Source: Liquidambar formosana
Taxonomy: Eukaryota > Streptophyta > Magnoliopsida > Saxifragales > Altingiaceae
Direction of reading: 5' to 3'
DNA: 64,000 bases
Assembly: GCA_039720395.1 (NCBI GenBank)
Contig: CM077832.1
Location: 28,321,763 to 28,385,762 of the forward strand
This document shows, one piece after another, positions 11,101 to 20,525 of this stretch (its first letter is position 1; every line of letters starts with the position of its first letter). Position numbers and translations under genes: made by a program. Below the pieces are notes generated by a model. The model was not told where the DNA came from. It ran no database searches and saw only the letters and a list, made by a program, of their open reading frames with translations.

Positions 11101-14100
11101 TTTAGATCTATTTGCGACTTTGGATATAAATTGGATTAGAGTTGCTAACTTGCCTATTAATCGTTGTACCTCGTTTTGGTGCTGTCATTTCTATCATGGC
11201 TTTGATCTGAGCTGGGTTTGCTTCAATTCCTCGTTGTGTGACAACGTACCTCAGGAATTTTCCCGAAGACACCCCAAAAGTGCATTTGGTGGGATTGAGT
11301 TTCATGACTTCATCCCATACTTTTTGAGGACTTGGAATGCTTCCTGTGGGTGGGAGACATGGTCGTCTTCTCTCTTCTAGCGTTTGATATCATCTATGCC
11401 ATGTAGACCTCCATATTCCTCTTACTATGATCCTTGGAGATCTTATTAACCAACCTTTAGTATGTAGCCCCCGGGTATAACCCGATAGCAATATAGTCCT
11501 TGCTTATGATGTGGGAGGTCTTCTCTTGGTCTGGGGGGTACATCGCGATTTAATTATATCTTGAGTAGGCATCCATGAAGGATAATGTTTCATGCCCAAC
11601 TGGTGCATCCACTTGTGTTACCAGGATTTCTTTACCCCCCCTTCAAACTGCGATCCAAGGTCCCTAACCTAAAATGCGATTCATTCACGATCTGTATCTC
11701 CATTTTTAGCATCCCCAAAACATAAAGGACACACATGCACACAGATACTTTTGTTTGCAAAGTTACAATTTTAACTCCCAAATTAGGATTATTTGCAATT
11801 GTAAGAAACTCCGAAACTACTATAAAATATTAGTAAATTCTATATATATTTCAATTTCCAAAATCGTTCAATATTTAAATTTAGTTAATGTTTCAATTTT
11901 CATAATATTTCAAAGGAATCTCTTAGTAAATGGGGAATACATATAGATATACATACATTCCCCTTAACGTACCAGAGCGAACCAACTAAGCCTACCTTCT
12001 AACGTATTATGTATCAACAAAGCATCATACCCATACATGTACCACAGTATCAAAGCAAACCACACTCTAGCATGGTTCAAAATCTCGGTCTTGGTTGTCA
12101 TCACATTTCAGTCTCAATCATTTCAAACTTGTCCATCTCGTCTCATTTTGGGTGAGATGTAACTTTACACTTTAAAGAATGTTTTAAAAATTCAAAAAAA
12201 TTATAGAAAAATCAGAAAAAAAAAATAGGACAACCATATTGGAACCATTAAATAATCAAAACGAATAACTTGGGATGCATAATATGGTAAAAAAAAAAAT
12301 CAAAACAGGCCCTAGTGCGCTACTATAACTAATAACTTGAAAATACATTGTAATTAGGTTTTACATACCTAAAATAATCCCAAATAACGCAAATAAACAT
12401 AACATATCAATGATAAAGTATATGTTTTGATCGATGGTCATTCATTAAGACTTCATTTTTTAAAGAATAAGACCCTACTATATACTTGATTCATTCTCAG
12501 ATATTGTCTCGCCCTTGAACAAGACTAGGTTAACCCGGTGAGATCTCGTCCATCTTGGACGAGACTTTGAACCGTGCGCCCTAGGTAACATTGAGCTGTC
12601 TATTTTGGGGAGAGGAAAGCTGTCTTTGGGACAAACCTTGTTAAGATTAGTGAAGTCAATGCAAACTCTTCATTTGCCATTCTTTTTAGGAACGACGACG
12701 ACATTGGGTAGCTAATCCGGGTATTGTACCTCTCAGATGGACTTGGCATGTGAGAGCTTTTCTACTTCCTCTTTGATAATCTAATAATCAATTCTTTTCT
12801 TGTTACTCTGATTCCTGAGTTTAAAGTTGTTTCTTATCCATTTAAACTAAGAAAATCTTTTCTAATTTTAGTCTGGTATAACATAGACATAATTACTGCA
12901 CTAGTGAGTGACTATAGTCTTGGTATCATATACCAAATGCAGCGAAAAATAAATTTTTTTCAGATTCATGAACTCAAATGATTAGGCATGACTTATACAC
13001 AAGAAGGTTGGATATACCTAGTGTGTTCTTCGTTGATGTTTGTAGGCTCAAGCAGGTTGATGTCCAATGCCTCCAAGCTTGACGAAATCTCCTCCAAACT
13101 TCCTTTAATCGAACCCAATACGAACTAACGTAGATGGTAAAGCCCCAAAGACCTAGTGGGCTTCTCCCTAAACCCTAACACTCTTGATAGCTGTATGGCT
13201 TGTGGGAGCCTCTCTCAGTATCTCTTGCTTCAAGTGACCAACTACCTCTTGTAATGAGATGTATATATAGAATCCCATTAGGGTTAGGAAGGGATCATTA
13301 GCGTTTCCTAGTTTTAGGCTATTACCACCTTAAATTATCCAATCAACTCTTTGATTTAAATTAGGAAAGTGATAAGTTATAATCTACTCCATTTTAAGAT
13401 TATAACTGCACTCCTATTATAGGAAATTATATTGAGGCCCTTTCATTCTAAAATAAATTGCAAATATACTCCCCACAAACTGATATCCACAAATAGTGTT
13501 TAGGCTCAAAGTACTATCCACCTAAAACCAATTTATTTCTTATATTCCTTGATCACCCAATTTACACTCCATTGATTAATCATGCAAAGGGGATATCTCT
13601 CTTGTAGAGAGTGTGGTGACATTGAGAAATTGCATTCTCACAATGCCAATACCAACCACCCAAGATACCAAGATATTAGCTATGCAAGACTTCACCCGTT
13701 AGTAAGTCAAAGTGACTGTTACTAACACTTGAGTCCATAGTCCTCTTAGGGTTAAGAGTCATATTGCATTTAGCATATAAGAATCGTATCAAAATGTAAG
13801 ATAGTAATTACTTGATATGTTCTTATGATGATCCTACTCAATGTATTCCAAATACATTAATATACTGACTTAGGATCCACTAACCCCATGGTTGAGACTA
13901 ACCACTCCACTCTAACGTATCAGTCAAATATATTACAATCTTTGTAAACAGGTTTTCCATACTTATACTGTGAGTCAATTTAAATTACTTTAGATTGGTT
14001 AGTCTATATCTCTCTAGCATGCAATCTCAATTACATAGATTACCTCTAATGTAACTTAATGTAACTTTGGATTAATGATCATATCACATACATCATAACA

Positions 14101-17100
14101 AAAGATAAATCCCACAGTATGGAATAAATAAAGGAGTTTTATTTTAAATAAATAATGTCTAATAATTGGCTTTTAGGGCATACAATCCCAACATATAGGA
14201 TTTAGGTTATAGGAGCTACAAAAACAAGGTCAAGTTAAAAAGATGTTTGTTGAGGTAGTGAGAAAGGGCAGCATGGCTTATTGCATAGAAAATATTGCCT
14301 TATGTAGAGGTAATTGAAGGCCCTGCATGGGCAAGAGGAAGGCCAACAAAATATAGGTTGAGGTATTGAGTGAATACCTAATGGCCTATGATTTAGTGGA
14401 GAATATTTCGCTCAGGTTTTTATTTGTCTATTGTATAATAGACAACCAAAGCAAACCAGAGCAAAGGCTTGATCTTCTTTTATTGGATGATTGGGACAAA
14501 GTCCTATTTATATGACTAAAGAACTAGACTTTGGGTCTGAGAGTTTATTGATTTATTTTTGTTTTTTGTTTTTTGATAAGGTGATTATTTCCTTAATATT
14601 TATTTATTTAGTTGAGTTGAGTTGAATTGTATAGTGTTGACCACACTGTACTTGAAGCACTTAAGCAGCAAGACACCTATGTGTTACCCATTTGGTGATG
14701 ATTTTTTTATAAATACTTCTCTCTTTATCAATCTTCTATTTCATTTCTTAATTATCATTTTAGATTGTAGGAGACTGGTTAAAATCTCAAGCAGGATGAA
14801 CTCTTTTCAGTGCCTGTTGGATTCTCTTCTGCTTCTTTGAAACTAAAGAATCCTTTTTGGGCACTACTCTTCCCTTATTTAATGTGTCATGTATTTACCC
14901 TGTGCTTTTGCTATTTTTGGAAACCAAAATTTGAACATCTGTTAGGTGATTTACAATGCCCCCTTTTTTTTTCCTTTTTCAGGTTGACTTGTTAAAGCAT
15001 GGCATACCTGACCCATCTTCATTAAACCCTTCCTATTCACAGAGCTCTAATTTGGGTCCTGACAAAGAAAACAAAGATAGAGCTCAGGATGGTGGAGAAG
15101 AGTATCTGGCTGCTCCGGTTTTCGTACATACAAAGTCAGTAATCTTATCTCAACTTTACCATTCAAGTAATTTTGTTGTGAGTTTATAAATGGAGAAATA
15201 AAAAATTAATCATAAATAAAAGCCATGAAATTGGGAATTAAGAACAATTATCAAAATGATGGCAAAAGTGAACAAAATAACCAGGGATTCATTTTGATTT
15301 GTTGATATATGATATCACCTATGTAATTTTTAATTTTTCATTAATTTACATATTACATCAAACATTTTCAAGTTATATATTTATTCTTTTGTTGGTTATA
15401 TTTAGAAGAGACATTTTAAATTTCTAACTTCTTCTGGAATAATTAGTTAAGTTATATTTCTAGTAAATTTTTTTTTTGGTTAGAAAAATATATTAAAAGT
15501 TTGTTGATTTAATAAAATACTCATAGAATGCGACTGCTCAATACTTTAGAAAAATAAACTGAAAAATTGTTAATGCGACTGCTCAATACTTTAGAAAAAT
15601 AAACTGAAAAATTGTTATTGCTATATGTATTATTAGTAGCTATCCCCAAAGATATAACTAAAGAAAATTGAAGAGCTAGCTCAGTTGGTATGGTTTGTTG
15701 GTGCTTCTACATCATACTTTGTTTCAATGTCCACTGCTTGAATACTTTCTTCATCTACTTACCTATTAAGAAAAGTGGGGAAGAAAAGATATAACAAGAG
15801 AAATTAAGTTCTTGCAACTTTATAATTCTTTTCAACTTTTTGTTTTTATCTTAACTTTGTAACTTTCTAAAAGATTCCCTCATTTTTTAGATGTATTTTT
15901 ATGTAGTTGTAATATATATATATATATATATATATATAGATATTAAATGTATTTCGCATATTTTAAATTTTAATTTCTAGTTAATGGCGGGGCCTTGTGG
16001 CACTTTACATTTAAATGTTGCAAACGTGTATTTTAAAGGTACGTAACTTTTAAAATGTTAATCTGTATTATTTATTTGCTTAGCGCTGCACACTTTTCAC
16101 ATCCTACACACCACTTACATGTCGTAGGGGGACTTAATTTACAATCTTTTGATTCTAAATTGTTTATAGGAGTCTAATTCAATGTTTTTCAAAGTTTCAA
16201 TGAAAATTTCCATGTTTAATTGATAATATTTGTAATATCTTTAAATCGATATTGATATTTTCAATATATATGATATATCTGTATTTTTTGACCCTTGATC
16301 TATCCATCGATATTGATATTTAAGTCCTTGTCCGTAAGGCACTATTTCTTTACAAATGTAACTTAAATGCTGAGTTTTATTTGGGGTTTTACCGTTCTAG
16401 TTTACAGAAAAAGATTGATATTGTTGTGGTTGATCTTCCTATGGTAAAGTCAGTGCAACATCATCGTGGGTGTTATGTTGAATTTCTATATCTTCTGTTC
16501 CTTGTTTGTCACCTTTTTTCTATCTGTGAATTTTGGGATTATTAGTTTCCAGCTTTGCATTGATCGATATAGTCAATATATCTGCAATAGCTTATATGTA
16601 TTGATGATATATTGCTGACATTGATATATGTGAAAACTGTGAAATGATTAACATTCATTTGCTTATTTTTCTAGGCATGTATAGATGTCTAGTAATGGAT
16701 TGATTCCATTTGTTTACCAAAGCATTGGAGAGACAAATCCATCTTTTAGAATGGAGCCCACAAAAAGTGAAGCTTTGATCTGAAATGATTGTACAATTTT
16801 GATACAATGTTATCTCTAAAAATCCTATTAATAATTGCTACACGTAAAACAAGATTAGGCCCATTGAAATGCTAGGAAAAACACGATGGATTCATCTAAA
16901 ATGTTATTAAAAACATTATTTTCATTGACATCCAAACACATCCCTCGCCTTCTGGGTTAAGGTCTTTCAATATATTTTAGTAATTTAGCATATCATTATA
17001 GTTTTTATGTTGAACTCTGTTTTCCATGATTTATTGGTAGATTTGTTTCATATCCAATTTAAAATTTGATGAAGGATGGATATAATGTTTTAGATTAATT

Positions 17101-17497
17101 TTTTGACTTTTAATTTTTTAAACTTTTTTCATTTCATCAATGTATGGACATAGAAAGTTAAGAGCTTAACAAATGCAACTAATCCGTATTCTTTTCACGG
17201 TTTGTAGACTGCGAGATGAAGGTCTTAGTCCACATAGTTTTGTCCAGTTGAGGAAGGCACTTTCACAATATTTCAGAACCTCTTCAATCATGAGAGCAAA
17301 ATACAGCAACATGGCTAAAGGGCATCTTGTTTCTTCTGTGTCTTCTGATACCCTGAGCGAAGATTCAACACTAACGAATTTATTTACTATCCCCATCAAG
17401 AACAAAGATGACTCTCCAAGAGCTCAGTATGAAAGTTATAACTCTATGTTATGGAAATTACGAGATCAGGTCTCTCTCTCTCTCTCTCTTTCTCGCT

Positions 17498-17534
<37 letters not shown>

Positions 17535-17975
17535 ATTGACACTAATGATATTGCTGCGTCCATGTTTTTTTTCAGTTCTTTTGTGGTGATTTACATTTGT
17601 TCAGATAAATAATATGGTTGGTGAAACTATAACTTTAGTGGAAATACTTACATAAACATTCAGAGACATGTTGGGATAATTTTACTGGACTTTTCTTGAA
17701 AATTTTGCTTAGTCTTGTAAAAATTGACTGCCGGGTATTAAGGCTTTGTTGAGTAGTGTTGTGCTGAATCTCATGAAAAGTCAAAAAATTCTTGATTCTG
17801 AAGTAGATTTTTGATACTTCAGATTTTATCCATGAACGGCCCATCCTTTGCAAGGAATGTGTCTGAACGTGACTGGTTGAAGAACTCTGCCAGGATATGG
17901 GAACTAGTGAAGAACTCTCCAATCATCGCTGAGTATAGCAGAACACTTCAAAGTTCGGGTATGTTTAGGAGGTAG
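8173..17975 (+). CDS. SMG9: SMG9 (nonsense-mediated mRNA decay factor), last five exons, 5' partial
   Basis: SMG9 forms the SMG1C complex with SMG8 and the kinase SMG1, which phosphorylates UPF1 in nonsense-mediated decay. Exons read in frame through GT-AG sites: 8173-8292, 8431-8520, 14983-15134, 17208-17469 and 17823-17975 (stop TAG 17973-17975), together 258 residues. Family signatures in order: PVFSPSVLAEMM, which follows the missing nucleotide-binding region; LASICHILLVVSEGVHDINM; VDLLKHGIPDPSSL; APVFVHTKLRDEGLSP; YNSMLWKLRDQILSMN; and the C-terminus WLKNSARIWELVKNSPIIAE then YSRTLQSSGMFRR. This corresponds to the metazoan SMG9 ending with an ARIWD...ALAEYSRLL block. The missing N-terminal half implies that 5' exons lie upstream of the window. 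Introns are 138, 6462, 2073 and 353 bp; the 6.5-kb one is filled with retroelements. No frame damage was seen, so the gene is probably functional. The donor at 17470 abuts a CT/CA microsatellite. Confidence 0.88.
8894..8944 (+). mobile_element. Inverted fragment of gypsy reverse transcriptase
   Basis: About 50 bp reading VIKEEVEKLLQGKSIRE on the + strand matches, in opposite orientation, the start of the reverse transcriptase of the minus-strand element at about 12738-12787 (roughly 43 of 49 bases). It is flanked by two copies of GATGAAACTCC(C)TCCTTTCATT, at 8811 and 8950. Confidence 0.7.
11616..12590. mobile_element. TGTTACC...GGTAACA element inside the gypsy RT (copy 1)
   Basis: A 975-bp block interrupts the gypsy RT between KID and VDA. 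It begins TGTTACCAGG and ends CCTAGGTAACA. Removing the MITE at 12071-12576 leaves about 461 bp that is inverted relative to the 57849-58312 copy and similar along its length. Shared words include GCGAACCAACTAAGCCTACC and AACTCCCAAATT(T/A)GGATTATT. TTG flanks it on both sides. TG...CA ends with short inverted repeats fit a solo LTR; the 3-bp duplication would fit a DNA transposon better. Class is unresolved. Confidence 0.75.
12071..12576. mobile_element. ~506-bp MITE nested in the TGTTACC element
   Basis: The terminal inverted repeats are CATGGTTCAAAATCTCGGTC on the left and, inverted on the right, CACGGTTCAAAGTCTCGTC. Flanking 8-mers CACTCTAG and CGCCCTAG match at 6 of 8, and both differences are transitions, so an old 8-bp target duplication is plausible (hAT-like). 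The interior is AT-rich and non-coding. Its absence from the 57849-58312 copy confirms that it is a separate insertion. Confidence 0.72.
12918..14193 (-). mobile_element. 1276-bp Copia-type solo LTR with perfect TSD
   Basis: Read on the minus strand it begins TGTTGGGATTGTATGCCCTA, a common start of plant Copia LTRs. Its other end is TCTTGG on the plus strand (one base off TGTTGG). The 5-bp duplication TATAG lies exactly at both sides (12913-12917 and 14194-14198). There is no internal domain, PBS or second LTR, so it is a solo LTR left by LTR-LTR recombination. It sits in the large SMG9 intron. Confidence 0.82.
15527..15616. repeat. Perfect 45-bp tandem duplication
   Basis: The 45-bp unit beginning AATGCGACTGCTCAATACTT occurs twice head to tail (15527-15571 and 15572-15616) with no mismatch, so the event is recent or was assembled as such. 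It lies in SMG9 intron 3. Confidence 0.95.
15659..15784 (+). mobile_element. Short tRNA-derived SINE with 11-bp target duplication
   Basis: An A-box-like TAGCTCAGTTGGTATGG lies near 15675 and a degenerate B-box-like GTTTCAATGTCC near 15720. A short body and a purine-rich tail follow. It is flanked by a perfect 11-bp direct repeat AAAGATATAAC (15648-15658 and 15785-15795). It is unlike the SINE at 3538 in sequence, so it is a second family. It sits in SMG9 intron 3. Confidence 0.72.
16095..16345 (-). repeat. Dispersed repeat rich in CGATAT words, copy B
   Basis: Inverted homologue of the block at 3113-3370, collinear over about 250 bp with substitutions and small indels. It lies in SMG9 intron 3. 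Confidence 0.7.
17472..17529. repeat. Compound (CT)n-(CA)n microsatellite at a splice donor
   Basis: TCTCTCTC repeats followed by (CA) repeats begin two bases after the GT of the donor of SMG9 exon 4 (exon ends at 17469). The donor reads CAG|GTCTCT, so the microsatellite supplies the +3 and following positions. Confidence 0.95.
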
Positions 17976-20525
17976 CCACCAAAACTCTTTTCCTGCTTGT
18001 CTATGTAAAGGACACAAGTAGAAGTTCCACTGTTTTGTAAGCTAGCTTGGTATGGACTATTTGTATGTCTTCTCATATTTCATTTCATTTGTACACTTAC
18101 TATTCAATTATGCCCTTGATGCTTGAAGGTGTGGCTTGTGAAATGTGATTGATAATTTTTACTCCTCCTTTCCCTGGGGTGGTTTTAGTAAAAATCCCAA
18201 ATATGCTGTGTCAGACCTTTTTGAGAAACAAGGGAACTAGGATGGAATGGAAGGAAGAAATGAAGGCGTGAAAGTTGCCTCATTCTCAATCATGGAATTA
18301 AGCGTCTATTGAGAGATCAATACACCCATTGATAAATACGATATTTGTGAATGTCAATCTCCAAACAGAGGACTGCCCAGAAGAATCTGAACAAACGCAA
18401 GTACGTAACTGGTTTTGTAAGTGCCTGAAGTTTCAAATACTCCGTAATATACAGATTTTAACCAATAATCCCTGAAACTAGCAAAAGACTGAGCAAAATA
18501 TGGTGATAATCCAACAGAAAAGGGGGAAAATATATATAGATATATATAAACCAATAATCCCTAAAGATTTATGCTACCAAAAGAGCTTAGCATGATACCC
18601 CAAGGAGGGAAAAAAATTTATTGATACACGATGATGGTAATGATCAATGAGACAAATACAAACTCAGATCGAGGATTGGCTGAATTTATAGGGTTATAAT
18701 AAACCAACAAATAATGAGATTCTACCAGAATCCACGCAGGAAAAAAAAAATTAAATTAAAATTTAAAACTTGTGGTGCTAAATGATAGGCAATGCTTCCT
18801 TGACAAGTATCGCTTAATTTATCAATTTGTTAAGTAAGTTTTAGCCTATACAGGTTTGAGAGCTTAGACATTTGCTGAATAATTAATCTTTCAAATTGTT
18901 CAACAAGTTTACCCTCTACAAAGGAAGAAGGGGCAAGCCAACAGTTTATCTCCTTTTGAGTGTGGCTTTGAAACCGAAGATCGAGATTCAGGTGGATTGA
19001 TCCCATGACCTTTATGTTGGGAAACTATTACTATGCTGCTGCATTGCTGCAAAAAAGTTGCTTTCAGTGCAAAGCTCTTCAGGAGCTGGCTCTGCCGATC
19101 CAATAGTGGGGCTACAAGTCTTTAGAACCCCCTCCAACCAGAAATAACTAATCATGCCATAATGTTCTTCTGGGCACCACTCGAACCAGAAATTATTAAT
19201 ACCAGGATGAAATACGCTTGTGCAATACTTTATCCACCCACTAAACCACAAGCCCTAAACTCCCACACTTAGGAATTAGGACCTGGACCCTTGTGCATTA
19301 AAAACGATGGAACATGAAATCAAATTCCGAGCCAAATTTTATTTCTACATATGATAAATACCAATGATATTTCTCTCTCTCTCATATTTCTTATTTCTTA
19401 TGTCAGGATTGAGGGACCACAATTTTATACCTTCCATTTCTTTCCCATCTCACCGTCTCCAATTAAGTTTACATCGAGATAATTTTTAAGTAACTTTTTA
19501 AACAAGAGATAAACAAACACCACAAAATTGGCGTACAAAATCCTAACCTAGATATATATACATACCGATAACTCCCAAATAATTTTTGAACTTCCCAGAT
19601 CAGTCCAATATGATTTTAGTAGTAGGTAATAACCAGCAGTGTAACGCTTCCATTCTTTTTCTCATTTTTGCATTTTTTCCACACAAATCCAACATGGTTG
19701 TCAATTTAATTACTCAATGAGCGACGTCCAACAAAGATATCAACCCTCGATTTGGTTCACGTAAGGCTGCATTTGGATATCCGAAGAATGGGGAAGGAAA
19801 CTTGGGAAAGGAAAAAACTTGAAAATGCATGGGAAGGAATATAAAAAACAAATTTAAGTATTTTCTTTTCCTTCCCCGGTTAATTCCGAGAAAAAAAATA
19901 AAAAAATTCTAAAAATTGCCAGATGAACCATGATTTGCCCACAGTTTTTACAAAAACCAAAACAACCTAAACCCCCAGCAGAATTTAACCAGAGGTTCTA
20001 ACTTTCGTAGACTCCCTAGCCATCAAGACTTTCTCTCTCTCTCTCGGGAGGCACAAAAAAAAAAAAGGGTATAAGTTCAGCACTACGAACAAAGTGTCCG
20101 AATGTGGGTGGGAGAGGGTGTGGAGGCTTGCCAGTTTTTCATTTTGATAATTTTACATCATTTTACCTTCGGAAAAAGTCACTACATTTGGACAACGTAT
20201 TAGCTTCTGAACAGAGACATAATAAAACTTGGTTGAATTAGCATAAGTTCATTCAATAAACAGATTCGACACCACCTATCCACTTCTTACTAATTTTTTT
20301 CCTCCCATTACTCCTTGTTGTAACCGCCCCTCCTTTTTTCTCCTTATATTTTCCATATAGTGAATGGTTTATCAATAAAAGGGAACAAAAACAACGCATC
20401 AAGATGTTACAAACAAAACAGGTTTTACATTGATTCCTAAAATCCTAAGCAAACTTTCCACTCAAATTGTGTCTCCTTGGAATAGTTACAAAATTGAGTT
20501 AATTGCATGCTGTTTGCTCACCCAT
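17976..20525. other. SMG9 3' flank and intergenic spacer, no further gene seen
   Basis: This is the spacer between two convergent genes, presumably holding both 3' untranslated regions. It is AT-rich. The minus-strand ORF at 19012-19251 (79 codons) has no motif I recognise and no splice support. Around 19765 the words GGCTGCATTTGGATATCCGA resemble the edge of a MITE, but the other edge was not found. Confidence 0.6.

Larger units (their letters stand above)
9000..12790 (-). mobile_element. Decayed Ty3/gypsy retrotransposon (Tat-like), pol domains only
   Basis: On the minus strand the pol order is RT, RNase H, second RNase H, integrase. RT starts near 12780 (IIKEEVEKLSHAKSI, then NVVVVPKKNGK, VCIDFTNLNKVCPKDSFPLP). 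It resumes after an insertion at about 11615 (VDAPVGHETLSFMDAYSRYN) and continues to MKLNPTKCTFGVSSGKFLRY. RNase H lies near 10880-10470 (WSVELGEFNILYQSQTAKKG). A second, archaeal-type RNase H lies near 10334-10056 (LGFNASKNEAKYEALLAG). The integrase core lies near 9500-9010 (VATDYFTKWIEAKPYS, LITDNGQPFEG, YPLANGQIEASNK). Two RNase H domains upstream of integrase are typical of the Tat lineage. Many stops and frameshifts are present; no LTRs, PBS or gag were found. It lies antisense inside the 6.5-kb SMG9 intron. Confidence 0.82.

Noticed and set aside
19012..19251. 79-codon minus ORF with many Trp/Cys residues
   Set aside because: No motif, no splice partners and no coding context; too short to support.
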